DNA of 64,000 nt from Acanthochromis polyacanthus (taxonomy: Eukaryota; Chordata; Actinopteri; Pomacentridae). Shown one piece after another: positions 56,401 to 59,040 of this stretch; position 1 is the stretch's first letter; the number at the start of each line of letters is the position of its first letter. Under the pieces are notes generated by a model. It ran no database searches. It had not been told where the DNA came from and worked only from the letters and a program-made list of their open reading frames with translations. The translations under genes were made by a program, and so were the position numbers. The stretch lies in the NCBI RefSeq assembly GCF_021347895.1, contig NC_067113.1, positions 39,781,474 through 39,845,473 of the forward strand. The letters run 5' to 3'.

Positions 56401-56994
56401 ATACTAAATTCCCAGATTTTAAAACGGACTCTGGCCTTAAGTTTGGCCGTAAAAGCCAACGTCAGGTATCCGAAGATAAAACGTTCAAGGAACACATCCT
56501 GTTTGGTTTACACGACTAAACCGAAGCATCCCTCTTTATCCAGACGCAATGTTAGGTGTTTTCTGTGAGATGTTAACAGTGCAGCTCATTATTAAGCCCG
56601 ACTTGTTGCATCAACAGCAGGACAGATGTTTTAAGACAAAGGATTTAACCCTCTCCAGCCGCAACACAAGGCTGTAATAACAAACAGAAAGGGGGGATTT
56701 TTCAACGTGAGTTATGATTCTGTTTTCAGAAAGGACCGAAATTGAGGTCGAGGCCGTTCACTTTTATATCTTTTCAAAGCTGTTATTAAGAAAAACTGTA
56801 ATTAACTGCGGCTGGGTAAAAATAGAGTGGATGCTATCGACCGTTACAGCGTCCAAACTTGCACCGTTTTTCCTCATTTTTTCACGACTAAACCCCGAGA
56901 AAGAGGTGTAAATTGAGTTTCCGTTAACCACAACAGCCTCTTAGGTATTTGCTAAGTTAGATTCAGCTCCCCCACGAAACAAACCTGTGCTCAT
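9333..56994 (-). CDS. fgd6: FGD6: FYVE, RhoGEF and PH domain-containing protein 6, 21 coding exons
   Basis: Complete spliced gene; exons are listed separately. Summed coding length 3741 nt, 1246 residues plus stop, with every intron phase consistent. Human FGD6 is about 1430 residues; the difference is in the poorly conserved N-terminal exon. Domain order: proline-rich N-terminus ([11 protein letters not shown]), acidic linker, DH domain about 697-890, PH about 915-1015, FYVE about 1046-1110, second PH about 1148-1244. Assignment to FGD6 rather than FGD5 rests on segments such as [20 protein letters not shown] and [23 protein letters not shown] proteins exchange GDP for GTP on Cdc42-type GTPases; the FYVE domain binds PI3P on endosomes. 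The gene is head to head with vezt, and its introns carry most of the repeats in this window. The only inferred parts are the 10-nt first exon and the UTRs. Confidence 0.97.
9489..10402. mobile_element. Nested miniature composite: CACTG-ended element carrying a TTAA-type element
   Basis: Outer element starts CACTGCAAAAACTCAAAATC at 9489 and ends GAGGGGCATTTTTCCAG near 10402. Inside, from 9664 (CACCCTCGTGTCGTCCTGC) to about 10195 (GGACAACAGGAGGGTT), sits the TTAA-type element with its central palindrome at 9805-9890. It occupies fgd6 intron 20. No transposase is encoded. Confidence 0.85.
9805..9890. repeat. Long perfect palindrome inside the TTAA-type element
   Basis: Arms of about 43 bp centred on CAGCGAATTTCGCTG; left arm reads AATCAACCAAAATCCAGCGA and the right arm is its complement, ending CCCCCGAATGTTCTTAA. 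The same palindrome with small changes is at 35090-35165, 47838-47912, 54848-54925 and 61270-61350. Confidence 0.9.
10403..11029. other. fgd6 intron 20, no recognised feature
   Basis: Unique-looking intronic sequence between two transposon-derived blocks. I see no exon or repeat. Confidence 0.5.
11030..11420. mobile_element. Decayed LINE 3' end
   Basis: Plus-strand phrases TCCTATCCTGGCTTCCCTGC and CTAGCTCCCTCTTGG correspond to the ILASLHWLPL motif near the end of L2/Rex-type reverse transcriptases. The tail TTTTATTCTGTATTAAATCC...GCTGCCTGGTTCTTTG recurs at 36253-36480 and 44525-44705. No intact ORF. Confidence 0.6.
11421..11928. mobile_element. Solo TTAA-type miniature element
   Basis: Starts TTAACCCTCCTGTTGTCTTC and ends GACCCGCAGGACGACACGAGGGTCAA. 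TTAA target and CCCTC termini resemble piggyBac-derived miniature elements. It lies in fgd6 intron 20 about 50 bp from exon 20. Confidence 0.8.
11982..12130 (-). CDS. fgd6: fgd6 exon 20 (second PH domain)
   Basis: Residues 1184-1233: [13 protein letters not shown], then [16 protein letters not shown]. Acceptor TGCAG, donor AG|GTACGA, phase 2. This is the distal beta-sheet part of the C-terminal PH domain. Confidence 0.97.
12216..12344 (-). CDS. fgd6: fgd6 exon 19 (second PH domain start)
   Basis: Residues 1141-1183: [20 protein letters not shown], then [20 protein letters not shown]. Acceptor CCAG, donor GAG|GTACTG, phase 0. The WFVIK and LYTY strands are diagnostic of the FGD5/FGD6 second PH domain. 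Confidence 0.97.
12447..12541 (-). CDS. fgd6: fgd6 exon 18 (FYVE to PH2 linker)
   Basis: Residues 1109-1140: [13 protein letters not shown], then [12 protein letters not shown]. Acceptor TTTTTAG, donor GAG|GTGAGA. The [12 protein letters not shown] block matches human FGD6. Confidence 0.95.
12640..13725. repeat. 31-bp minisatellite in fgd6 intron 17
   Basis: Tandem units with core TGTGTTATGGTGTGTTCAGG followed by TGCATTAAAAG, 31 bp, nearly perfect between about 12940 and 13140 and diverged on both sides. It fills most of the 1.2-kb intron 17. A related unit in reverse complement (CCTGAACACACCATAA core) is at 58380-58745. Confidence 0.9.
13769..13871 (-). CDS. fgd6: fgd6 exon 17 (FYVE, second half)
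   Basis: Residues 1075-1109: [20 protein letters not shown], then [14 protein letters not shown]. Supplies zinc ligands CQAC and CDHC and the RVC signature. Acceptor GACAG, donor ACA|GTGAGT. Confidence 0.97.
13958..14101 (-). CDS. fgd6: fgd6 exon 16 (FYVE, first half)
   Basis: Residues 1027-1074: [19 protein letters not shown], then [15 protein letters not shown]. Contains the WxxD and RRHHCR signatures and zinc ligands CMIC and CRAC, so all three PI3P-binding FYVE signatures are intact across exons 16-17. Donor is the less common AAG|GTCCGT. Confidence 0.97.
14173..14275 (-). CDS. fgd6: fgd6 exon 15 (end of first PH domain)
   Basis: Residues 992-1026: [20 protein letters not shown], then [23 protein letters not shown] is the C-terminal PH helix. 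Acceptor CTGCAG, donor GAG|GTAAAG. Confidence 0.97.
14352..14431 (-). CDS. fgd6: fgd6 exon 14 (first PH domain)
   Basis: Residues 966-992: [20 protein letters not shown], then SFILSA. Acceptor TTCCAG, donor CAG|GTCAGC, phase 2. Confidence 0.97.
14760..15250. repeat. AT-rich 60-70 bp tandem repeat in fgd6 intron 13, with AT and AC microsatellites
   Basis: About five units containing ATATAGAAACCCAAATATAG and AATGAGCAAAAATAAAATAA. It ends in (AT)n and (AC)n at 15185-15246. Minus-strand ORFs up to 211 aa are low-complexity artefacts. A related sequence, GAAACCCGAAAGATGAGCAA, lies at the far end of the window (63650-63990). Confidence 0.85.
15469..15552 (-). CDS. fgd6: fgd6 exon 13 (first PH domain)
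   Basis: Residues 938-965: [20 protein letters not shown], then VLSLAGMK. Acceptor CCACAG; donor AAG|GTTGGA is weak, but the join to VSKPSQEAY is exact against human. Confidence 0.96.
15675..15743 (-). CDS. fgd6: fgd6 exon 12 (first PH domain start)
   Basis: Residues 915-937: [20 protein letters not shown], then FFL. Start of the first PH domain. Acceptor TTGCAG, donor CTG|GTGAGT. Confidence 0.97.
15880..17016. repeat. 21-bp minisatellite, about 54 copies, in fgd6 intron 11
   Basis: Head-to-tail 21-bp units beginning GACGATTTTATGTCA and ending TAGTG, with one strongly variable base after GTCA (C, A or G). Copies are otherwise almost identical; two units have lost one T (about 16384 and 16825). 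The array is about three quarters of the 1.5-kb intron. Plus-strand ORFs repeating DDFMSLV and minus-strand ones repeating KSSTSDI are consequences of the 21-bp period, with no splice or start context. Confidence 0.95.
17241..17312 (-). CDS. fgd6: fgd6 exon 11
   Basis: Residues 891-914: [20 protein letters not shown], then QPGR. End of DH and linker to PH. Acceptor ATTCAG, donor AGG|GTACGA. Confidence 0.97.
17402..17460 (-). CDS. fgd6: fgd6 exon 10 (DH domain)
   Basis: Residues 871-890: [20 protein letters not shown], the last DH helix. Acceptor TGCAG, donor GGG|GTGAGT. Confidence 0.97.
17551..17601 (-). CDS. fgd6: fgd6 exon 9 (DH domain)
   Basis: Residues 854-871: [17 protein letters not shown]. 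Acceptor TTCCAG, donor AAG|GTCAGA. Human has DYLKNLIEDAGDYRDTQ. Confidence 0.97.
17880..18480. repeat. Degenerate single-unit flank of the 63-bp satellite
   Basis: Diverged, irregular copies of a roughly 21-bp unit (GACTAAAAATGACCACAAAA) without the regular trimer order of the core. It looks like the old edge from which the array expanded. Confidence 0.8.
18481..22910. repeat. 63-bp satellite with higher-order structure, about 70 copies, in fgd6 intron 8
   Basis: Unit of 63 bp made of three related 21-mers, beginning CTACAAATGGCTGC, CTAAAAATGACCACG and CAGAAAACACCCAC. Marker variants (AATGACTAAA instead of GGACTAAA) fall at 18991, 19431, 19935, 20250, 20628, 20943, 21132, 21824, 22265 and 22454. 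Spacings are multiples of 63 apart from single-base deletions near 19252 and 21393, and 315 bp (five units) recurs. Because 63 is divisible by three and the unit lacks stops in several frames, ORFs up to 1074 codons are open on both strands; I do not call them genes. Confidence 0.95.
22911..23110. repeat. Degenerate right flank of the 63-bp satellite
   Basis: Irregular copies similar to 17880-18480 (GACTAAAAATGATCACTAAG and similar), ending about 300 bp before fgd6 exon 8. Confidence 0.8.
23405..23492 (-). CDS. fgd6: fgd6 exon 8 (DH domain)
   Basis: Residues 825-854: [20 protein letters not shown], then [20 protein letters not shown] is the conserved DH CR3 helix that contacts the GTPase. 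Acceptor CCCAG, donor CAG|GTAAAA. Confidence 0.98.
23579..23793. repeat. 31-bp minisatellite, seven copies, in fgd6 intron 7
   Basis: Units with core AAATGTCTAAATGTGCACAT then AATCCAACAG, 31 bp, with only a C/T alternation (AATCCAAC or AATCTAAC) between copies. It starts about 90 bp upstream of exon 8. Confidence 0.95.
23794..24155. other. fgd6 intron 7, no recognised feature
   Basis: Ordinary AT-rich intronic sequence between two tandem repeats. Confidence 0.5.
24156..25022. repeat. GGAA/GAAG microsatellite tract, about 870 bp
   Basis: Almost pure (GGAA)n on the plus strand with recurring interruptions GAGGAATCGAGGAAGG, AATAATAAAGGAATGAA and AAATAAACGAAGG that show internal duplication. 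It ends in (GAAA)n at 24965-25018. ORFs on both strands ([19 protein letters not shown]) are artefacts. Confidence 0.95.
25202..25358 (-). CDS. fgd6: fgd6 exon 7 (DH domain)
   Basis: Residues 772-824: [20 protein letters not shown], then [20 protein letters not shown] and [12 protein letters not shown]. Acceptor TTCCAG, donor GAG|GTAAAG. Close match to human FGD6. Confidence 0.98.
25359..25987. other. fgd6 intron 6, no recognised feature
   Basis: About 630 bp of intron with no repeat I recognise and no credible ORF. Confidence 0.6.
25988..26139 (-). CDS. fgd6: fgd6 exon 6 (DH domain)
   Basis: Residues 722-772: [20 protein letters not shown], then [20 protein letters not shown] and [11 protein letters not shown]. 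Acceptor CCTCAG, donor TG|GTAAAC. The strongest single match to FGD6. Confidence 0.98.
26255..28083. repeat. 1.8-kb polypyrimidine tract (TCC/TTC) in fgd6 intron 5
   Basis: Nearly pure pyrimidine on the plus strand, so the fgd6 transcript is purine-rich (GGA, GAGGAA). Recurrent sub-blocks such as CTGTTTCTCCCCCTCCTTCT and a duplicated block around CTCCTAATCCTCCTC (near 27120 and 27700) indicate internal duplication. It begins about 115 bp upstream of the exon 6 acceptor. Poly-Glu and Gly/Glu/Arg minus-strand ORFs (up to 325 codons) are artefacts. Confidence 0.95.
28084..28459. other. fgd6 intron 5, no recognised feature
   Basis: Ordinary intronic sequence between the pyrimidine tract and a transposon-derived array. 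Confidence 0.5.
28460..29217 (+). mobile_element. Truncated hAT-like head with 21-bp-type array
   Basis: Contains GTGGTCCTCCAGAGGGTCCA and the following body to ACCATGACAAGTTGTT, as in the copies at 44706 and 50655, then diverged TTTTGTCGTTTTGTGTCT-type units. The CAGGGGTGTCCAAC terminus is degraded. Confidence 0.75.
29218..29620. other. fgd6 intron 5, mostly unrecognised
   Basis: The start (GAGGTTATTTGTAGGTTACT) resembles sequence flanking the hAT-like element at 7340-7380, suggesting an old shared repeat. Nothing else seen. Confidence 0.4.
29621..30253. mobile_element. Two TTAA-type elements joined by GCCACTACC, left parts
   Basis: First copy 29621-29950 (AACCCTCCTGTTGTCTTCAC to GAGAAATTTGCTGGATTA) is truncated at its palindrome. 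After GCCACTACC a second copy starts at 29960 and is broken at 30253, just before its palindrome, by another insertion. Its right half resumes at 35090. The same first copy-GCCACTACC-second copy junction is at about 38378-38390. Confidence 0.8.
30254..30475. mobile_element. Left part of a second TTAA-flanked element
   Basis: Starts TTAACCCGCTAAACTTTAGT and matches the intact copy at 61791-62334 almost base for base through GAATATCCATCCATCC, where similarity stops. The matching right part is at about 34781-35085. Confidence 0.85.
31120..31187. repeat. Palindrome with 28-bp arms
   Basis: Left arm AAACAATCATTTAAAAAAAA then ACAACC; right arm GGTTGTTTTTTTTTAAGATG then ATTGTTT; loop about 12 bp (CATAGATAGATA). 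It lies about 270 bp upstream of the 380-aa ORF and could be a tiny foldback element. Confidence 0.8.
31453..32595 (+). CDS. Single-exon coiled-coil protein of unknown family, 380 aa
   Basis: Not recognised. Uninterrupted plus-strand ORF from ATG at 31453 (context TGCTACCATGT, a good Kozak match) to TGA at 32595, inside fgd6 intron 5 on the opposite strand. Seen: basic His/Arg/Pro-rich N-terminus (1-36); coiled coil about 37-108 ([20 protein letters not shown]); Ser- and Gln-rich linker to 190; acidic region about 190-295; a basic patch ([17 protein letters not shown], about 333-349) next to hydrophobic [11 protein letters not shown] (about 350-360); acidic tail ending SVVSL. Codon use is GC-rich and unlike the surrounding AT-rich introns, which favours a real gene. 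It lies within a 4.3-kb segment that interrupts a transposon copy, so it may be a retrocopy, a captured host gene or a transposon-borne gene. No promoter was identified; no AATAAA lies close to the stop. Confidence 0.7.
   Translation: MSIRTNPRCRGGPNYRRPNHHHVNPAGPQSSRGAPQEEMNYLNYLREHNHKMSLRIQELIAENQQYSHEMVRSKARIEHLEEILLHKEKENLELTAKLQEAQKRLQQLSCEAPTQGSEVLHMENPSEEVKKMTSSSLLSRQQQQDQAAEGLSSPPSSTSSSRIASFFPMGLTWEPKRKQRPSPPQQQAKEDSCEFLDELQDPPALLFQPTLEEMEEFLEDNMVVTVEKEEEGSDEAMSPTSEDAEAETSGTLAAERTGAASSVPVILQIQSIQSSDETDDSEEELEEDVVDVSQTAQVTGTETRCSSAGETTADVAPAENQEKEKLEELPELKKTDREKKKTRSKWKRRFVSFFLCCAGLEYDEDEDDLQQPQSTSVVSL
32596..32828. repeat. Pyrimidine-rich 3' flank with TTTC and TCCTGTCT repeats
   Basis: (TTTC)n at about 32692-32715 and tandem CTTGTCCTGTCT-type units at 32730-32810. 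It could be 3' UTR of the 380-aa ORF. Confidence 0.6.
32829..33225 (+). mobile_element. LINE 5' fragment (teleost family)
   Basis: GAATCGCCACCTTATCGCGG through GCGATGCCAACCAGGCAGTA resembles the 5' untranslated region of an abundant teleost non-LTR retrotransposon as I recall it. No coding part follows, because an hAT-like end begins at 33226. Confidence 0.5.
33226..33310 (+). mobile_element. hAT-like left end
   Basis: CAGGGGTCGGCAACCCGCGG followed by CTCCGGAGCCGCATGCGGCT is a typical hAT terminus. The matching right end (CCGACCCCTG) was not found before 34780, so the copy is truncated or rearranged. Confidence 0.6.
33311..34780. other. AT-rich sequence with internal imperfect duplications
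   Basis: CTTCAGCTTCATCCCTCAGTTTTTGCTTC-like text occurs near 33470 and again near 33695. TCTTCCAGCAGATAAAAACACC (34190) has a diverged copy TCTTTCAGCAGATTAAAAAA at 34585. No ORF is credible. It may be the interior of the hAT-like element starting at 33226. Confidence 0.45.
34781..35085. mobile_element. Right part of the interrupted TTAA-flanked element
   Basis: GTTCTCTGTACACGGCTTTA through GGAATTGACTGCAGCTTAAA matches 62010-62327. The terminal GGGTTAA is lost at the join with the outer element. Confidence 0.85.
35086..35304. mobile_element. Right half of the outer TTAA-type element
   Basis: Central palindrome (35090-35165) then GACCCGCAGGAACACAGGAGGGTTAA. It completes the copy begun at 29960. 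Confidence 0.85.
35305..36117. other. fgd6 intron 5, (CA)n microsatellite and unremarkable sequence
   Basis: (CA)n at 35406-35447. The GC-rich stretch 35450-35850 has open frames on both strands but no recognisable protein. A TTTAATTTAATT tract lies near 36070-36100. Confidence 0.5.
36118..36480. mobile_element. TTAA-type end followed by LINE-tail-like repeat
   Basis: 36118-36252 is a partial TTAA-type element ending GGACAACAGGAAGGTTAA. 36253-36480 repeats the CCCGCTTTTACAGACTTGCT...GCTGCCTGGTTCTTTG sequence also seen at 11100 and 44525. Confidence 0.65.
36693..37335. repeat. 21-bp-type minisatellite (TTTTTGTCATTTTCTGTCTC)
   Basis: About 32 units alternating GTCATTTTCTGTCTCA, GTCATGTTGTGTCTCA and GTCTTGTTTTGTCA variants. 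ORFs of about 255 aa in three plus frames and two on the minus strand are artefacts. No transposon head is attached. Confidence 0.9.
37336..37650. other. Unique-looking intronic block beside exon 5
   Basis: Moderately GC-rich, non-repetitive sequence ending at the exon 5 donor. It stands out from the AT-rich repeats as a possible conserved noncoding element. Confidence 0.35.
37651..37681 (-). CDS. fgd6: fgd6 exon 5 (DH domain), 31 nt
   Basis: Residues 711-721: completes V then [10 protein letters not shown]. Acceptor TTATCAG, donor ATC|GTAAGT. Human has [17 protein letters not shown]; the DFRDAV part is in exon 6. Confidence 0.96.
37743..38874. mobile_element. Two TTAA-type elements filling fgd6 intron 4
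   Basis: First copy 37743 (TTAACCCTCCTGCTGTCCTC) to about 38377, then GCCACTACC, then a second copy from 38389 (TTAACCCTCCTGTTGTCCTC) to 38874 (CACACGAGGGTT). Intron 4 is 37682-38885, so about 94% of it is these elements. The second copy ends 11 bp from the exon 4 splice donor. Confidence 0.85.
38886..38953 (-). CDS. fgd6: fgd6 exon 4 (DH domain start)
   Basis: Residues 689-711: [20 protein letters not shown], then EK and two bases of V. Acceptor TCTCAG, donor [25 protein letters not shown] is the DH CR1 helix. Confidence 0.96.
38954..39350. other. fgd6 intron 3, GC-rich unique block
   Basis: 39050-39265 is GC-rich and non-repetitive (for example GCCCCCGGCGGCCTGAAATG and GGGGCTTTGAGGGGCATCAG), unlike the surrounding introns. 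No coding frame is convincing, so it is a candidate conserved regulatory element. Confidence 0.35.
39351..40771. mobile_element. Nested composite with internally triplicated TTAA-type element
   Basis: Outer element CACTGGAAAAAACACTCCTC to TTTTTGCAGTG. Inner TTAA-type element at 39728 to about 40586, in which a block of about 230 bp beginning TACCAAAAAATATTGTTTCC is present three times (about 39757, 39991, 40216). A 71-bp Tc1-like foldback is inserted in the left arm (39530-39600). Confidence 0.8.
39530..39600. mobile_element. 71-bp Tc1/mariner-type foldback flanked by TA
   Basis: Begins CATCCCCTGTCAAAAATTTT and GGACGCTTTCTCATTC, and its second half is the reverse complement, ending TTTGACAGGGGATG. 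Both sides are flanked by TA. The TCAAA..TTTTAGGAC..TCTCATTCAAATG text resembles the terminal repeat of fish Tc1-like transposons. It is two terminal repeats back to back with no interior. Confidence 0.75.
40772..41164. other. fgd6 intron 3, no recognised feature
   Basis: Ordinary intronic sequence leading into a minisatellite. Confidence 0.5.
41165..41830. repeat. 21-bp-type minisatellite (TTTTTGTCATTTTGTGTCTC)
   Basis: About 32 units of the same family as 36693-37335, with shortened units such as GTCATGAGTCTCATTTTT. It ends about 130 bp downstream of the exon 3 donor. Confidence 0.9.
41961..42072 (-). CDS. fgd6: fgd6 exon 3
   Basis: Residues 651-688: [20 protein letters not shown], then [18 protein letters not shown]. 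Acidic/serine linker before DH. Acceptor GAGCAG, donor CAG|GTAATT. Human has LPSDEEEIINSSDEDDVSSE here. Confidence 0.94.
42073..42629. other. fgd6 intron 2, no recognised feature
   Basis: Ordinary intronic sequence between exon 3 and a minisatellite. Confidence 0.5.
42630..43600. repeat. 21-bp-type minisatellite with a 400-bp duplication
   Basis: About 46 units of the TTTTTGTCATTTTGTGTCTC family. The irregular block at about 42680-42900 (GTGTGTAATTTTTGTCATTT, GTATGTCATTT, GTCTTGTTTGTC) recurs in the same order at about 43085-43300, so the array grew by a roughly 400-bp tandem duplication. Its ORFs (up to 316 aa) are artefacts. Confidence 0.9.
43601..44524. other. fgd6 intron 2, mostly unrecognised
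   Basis: Non-repetitive sequence; 43970-44300 is moderately GC-rich with open frames on both strands but no recognisable protein. Confidence 0.45.
44525..44705. mobile_element. LINE-tail-like repeat
   Basis: AAAACCCACTTTTACAGACT to TAGCTGCCTGGTTCTTTG, a third copy of the sequence at 11100 and 36253. Confidence 0.6.
44706..45850 (+). mobile_element. hAT-like element carrying a TTTTTGTCGTTTTGTTTCTC array
   Basis: Terminus CAGGGGTGTCCAACATGAGG, body CTGGTCCTCCAGAGGGTCCA to ACCATGACAAGTTGTTTTGA, then from about 44885 some 44 tandem units of about 21 bp (TTTTTGTCGTTTTGTTTCTC with GTCGTCTGTCTCATG variants). No right terminus is identified. Confidence 0.8.
45851..46351. other. fgd6 intron 2, no recognised feature
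   Basis: Unremarkable AT-rich intron. Confidence 0.5.
46352..47336. mobile_element. Nested composite of CACTG-ended and TTAA-type elements
   Basis: Outer element CACTGGAAAAAATGCCCCTC to TTTTTTGCAGTG. Inner TTAA-type element 46565 (TTAACCCTCCTGTTGTCCTC) to 47200 (AGGACGACAAGAGGGTTAA), flanked on both sides by TTAA. Confidence 0.85.
47527..48505. mobile_element. Nested composite, opposite orientation
   Basis: Outer element CACTGTAAAAAATCAAAATC to TTCTTCCAGTG. Inner element from 47667 (TTAACCCTCGTGTCGTCCTG) to 48207 (GGACAACAGGAGGGTTAA), with palindrome at 47838-47912. It lies about 190 bp from the previous composite, in inverted orientation. Confidence 0.85.
48506..49259. other. fgd6 intron 2, no recognised gene
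   Basis: GC-richer stretch 48600-49030 with a short (GAG)n at 48639-48662. ORFs on both strands have no recognisable family. Confidence 0.45.
49260..50368 (-). mobile_element. hAT-like element with array, inverted copy
   Basis: Right edge GCCTCATGTTGGACACCCCTG is the inverted terminus. It then runs leftward through the body (50180-50340) into an array of AAAATGACAAAAACAAGACA-type units (49290-50180). A roughly 400-bp block is duplicated within it (compare 49370-49660 and 49760-50060). Confidence 0.8.
50655..51985 (+). mobile_element. hAT-like element with TTTTTATCATTTTATATCTT array
   Basis: Terminus CAGGGGTGTCCAACATGAGG, body as at 44706, then from about 50840 an array whose later part is a homogeneous higher-order repeat of about 83 bp (TTTTTATCATTTTATATCTT, TTTTTGTGATTTTATGTC, TTTCTGTCATTTTATGTC, TTTTTTCATTTTATATCTCA). 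It is head to head with the copy ending at 50368. Confidence 0.85.
52207..54148 (-). CDS. fgd6: fgd6 exon 2 (long N-terminal exon)
   Basis: Residues 4-651, 1942 nt. Begins [19 protein letters not shown] with repeated PxxP/APKP motifs, then [20 protein letters not shown], a long acidic and proline-rich region with [13 protein letters not shown] and [12 protein letters not shown], and near its end [18 protein letters not shown] and [11 protein letters not shown], all matching landmarks of human FGD6. Acceptor TTTCAG at 54149, donor GAGAG|GTACGC at 52206, phase 2. It is GC-rich compared with its introns. The open plus-strand frame of 276 codons opposite it (52194-53024) is a shadow. Confidence 0.97.
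54228..55207. mobile_element. Nested composite in fgd6 intron 1
   Basis: Outer element from GCAGAAAAAATGCCCCTCTG to GTTTTTGCAGTG. Inner TTAA-type element 54536 (TTAACCCTCCTGTTGTCTTC) to 55089 (AGGACGACACGAGGGT), palindrome 54848-54925. It begins only about 80 bp upstream of the exon 2 acceptor. Confidence 0.85.
55208..56984. other. fgd6 intron 1, mostly unrecognised
   Basis: Contains a GC-richer patch at 55740-55970 with open frames on both strands but no recognised product, and a tRNA-like segment at 56200-56300. Otherwise nothing seen. Confidence 0.45.
56200..56300 (-). repeat. tRNA-like sequence, probable SINE remnant
   Basis: On the minus strand TAGCTCAACTGGATGCCCC resembles an A box region and GGGATTGAATCC a B box about 50 bp later. 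Spacing and lack of a clean cloverleaf argue against a functional tRNA. Confidence 0.35.
56985..56994 (-). CDS. fgd6: fgd6 exon 1 coding part (start codon, 10 nt)
   Basis: ATGAGCACAG|GTTTGT on the minus strand encodes M-S-T and one base. Joined to exon 2 it reads [15 protein letters not shown]; human reads MTSAAEIKKPPVAPKPK. Phase fits exactly. Purine at -3 (GTCATGA). Inferred without transcript evidence, but position and phase agree with the head-to-head layout. Confidence 0.75.
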
Positions 56995-58379
56995 GACTCC
57001 CGACTGGCTCCTTTCTCCATGAGTAAATTTACTTTCAATGGAATTGTGAGAAAATCTGCGTTTTTTCCTCCTTCGACACCATTGTCAGCGTAAAATCCAC
57101 TTCAAGGAAAACAAAAACATGCAGAACCACCGCCGTTTTTCCTTATCTCACCAGCGGCAGCACGGAAAAACTCTTTACGCCTGCTACTTTTTCCATTTTT
57201 CGAAGTTTTTCAGCCACGGTGCTCTACCAACAATGTAAAAAAATGCGATAAGTTACACACTTCCGGTTGGCAACCTAAAAATAAAACGATTGTTAAAAAA
57301 GGCTATTTTCATTTGCCTGAAAATAAAGTACAGCAAGTATTGTAGCACAACATTTCTATTTAGATACATGCTTTAAATACATTGAAATCCAATCAATACA
57401 TTTTGGATGCAATTCCTCTTCACATAACATTTTTATGTCAAAGGGCCTCTTATTTTGAAGGAAACGTTCACTCATTTTCTGACTCGTATTTGCTAACTTG
57501 ACAATCCTTTTCCAACTTTTACCATCGGTTCGGCCGCCGACTCTCATGACCACTGGGGGCGCTGTAAGTGGGGAAAAAAACATAGACATACATCTTTATA
57601 TGTCTGTGGGAAAAAAACGCTTGCTCGAGTGAAAATTCTTAATATTATGGTTTGGTGAAAGGTTTACGATCGGTGTGCATATTTAAAAAAACACTGGACA
57701 ACCGTGGAAAAAGTACTAAATATATTATCAATACACATTATACACAAAAAAGCTTAAAAATAACACTTTACATCAATCTTTCTGAGTTATGACAACTTCT
57801 AATTAAATTATGTTCAACCGACAAAACTGTATTATTTAGAATAGTGTTTCCTCCAAAATAAAGGCGTTGTTATTACTACTTATGTAATGATTTGTAGCAT
57901 AAACACACAAGTTGCAATATTTTCACAATATTTTAAATACATTTTTAGGTGTTATGTACTTTCTTATAATTATGAAGTTTTAATCTGCAAAAATAAAAGT
58001 TAACTTTTACAATAATTATCTTAACCTAAATTTTACCAAAAAAAATCACACACAAAATGAAGCTGATGAAATCATGATGTCAACAAAACTCAACAAAATA
58101 ATGTTTGAAACTTAAATAGTCGATCTAAATTAGTAAATTTGCATTTTTATCTTGCAACTGTTCATTGAATAAAATGGTGACATTAGGGCCCTCAGTGAGC
58201 ATTAGTGTTGATTTGGAAGTTAGCTTCATCAGGACATATGCGAATGGATGATGGTTTTACAGAATTCAGAGAAAATTGGGAGAAAATATATGTGCAGGAG
58301 AAAACAGGAGATATATATGAATATCAAGACTTAGATTTGGACACACTAGACTAAACAGAACTCTATTAATCAATACACT

Positions 58380-58745
58380 ATAAACATAAACATCTAAAAT
58401 GTACCTGAACACACCATAATGCGTCTATAATATACCTGAACGCACTATAATATATCTATAATGTACCTGAACACATCGTAATACATCTATAATGTACTTG
58501 GACACATCGTAATGTGTCTTTAATGTACCTGAACACACCATTACACGTTTATAATGTACTTGAACACATCGTAATGTGTCTTTAATGTACTTGAACACAT
58601 CATTATACGTCTATAATGTACCTGAACGCATCATAATACATCAAAAATGTCCCTGAACATATCGTAATACGTCTATAAAGTGCCTTACTACATCGTAAAA
58701 CATCTATAATGTATCTGAACACATCATAATAAATGTGTTCAGTAC
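58380..58745. repeat. Diverged roughly 30-bp minisatellite related to the intron 17 array
   Basis: Units of the form CACATCGTAATGTGTCTTTA then ATGTACCTGAA. The phrase CCTGAACACACCATAATG is the reverse complement of the GTGTTATGGTGTGTTCAGG core at 12.6-13.7 kb. About 11 copies. Confidence 0.8.
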
Positions 58746-58837
58746 ATCTTGTGTTTAAGATTAAAGCCACACTCCACCAGTTAGCGGCGGTGATTCACCA
58801 GTTCGTTATTTTTTTTTCGCTAAAAGACCTGAAACAA

Positions 58838-58868
58838 GAAGAAGAAGAAGAAGAAGAAGAAGAAGAAG
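58838..58868. repeat. (GAA)n microsatellite near the vezt promoter
   Basis: About ten GAA repeats, ending about 185 bp upstream of the vezt start codon. Confidence 0.9.
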
Positions 58869-58874
58869 ATAGGG

Positions 58875-58882
58875 GCATGCGC
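58875..58882. promoter_or_regulatory. NRF1-like site GCATGCGC
   Basis: Core of the NRF1 palindrome (TGCGCATGCGCA), about 180 bp upstream of the vezt ATG. Motif match only. Confidence 0.4.
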
Positions 58883-58920
58883 GTTACTGCCAGGAAGCCG
58901 CTGTTGGGGATTTGCTTCGT

Positions 58921-58932
58921 GGGAATTGTAGT
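58921..58932 (-). promoter_or_regulatory. ZNF143-like site ACTACAATTCCC
   Basis: Minus strand reads ACTACAATTCCC, the full core of the ZNF143/THAP11 promoter motif, 120 bp upstream of the vezt start. It commonly marks housekeeping and divergent promoters. Confidence 0.55.
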
Positions 58933-59040
58933 TCAATGCGAAGTTTAGCAACTGGCTAACCCACCAACTTCTCCACCGCTGTTACCGAGCTGACAGCGCT
59001 TTCGCCTACAACTTCAGAATGCTAAACGGGCTGCGTATAG

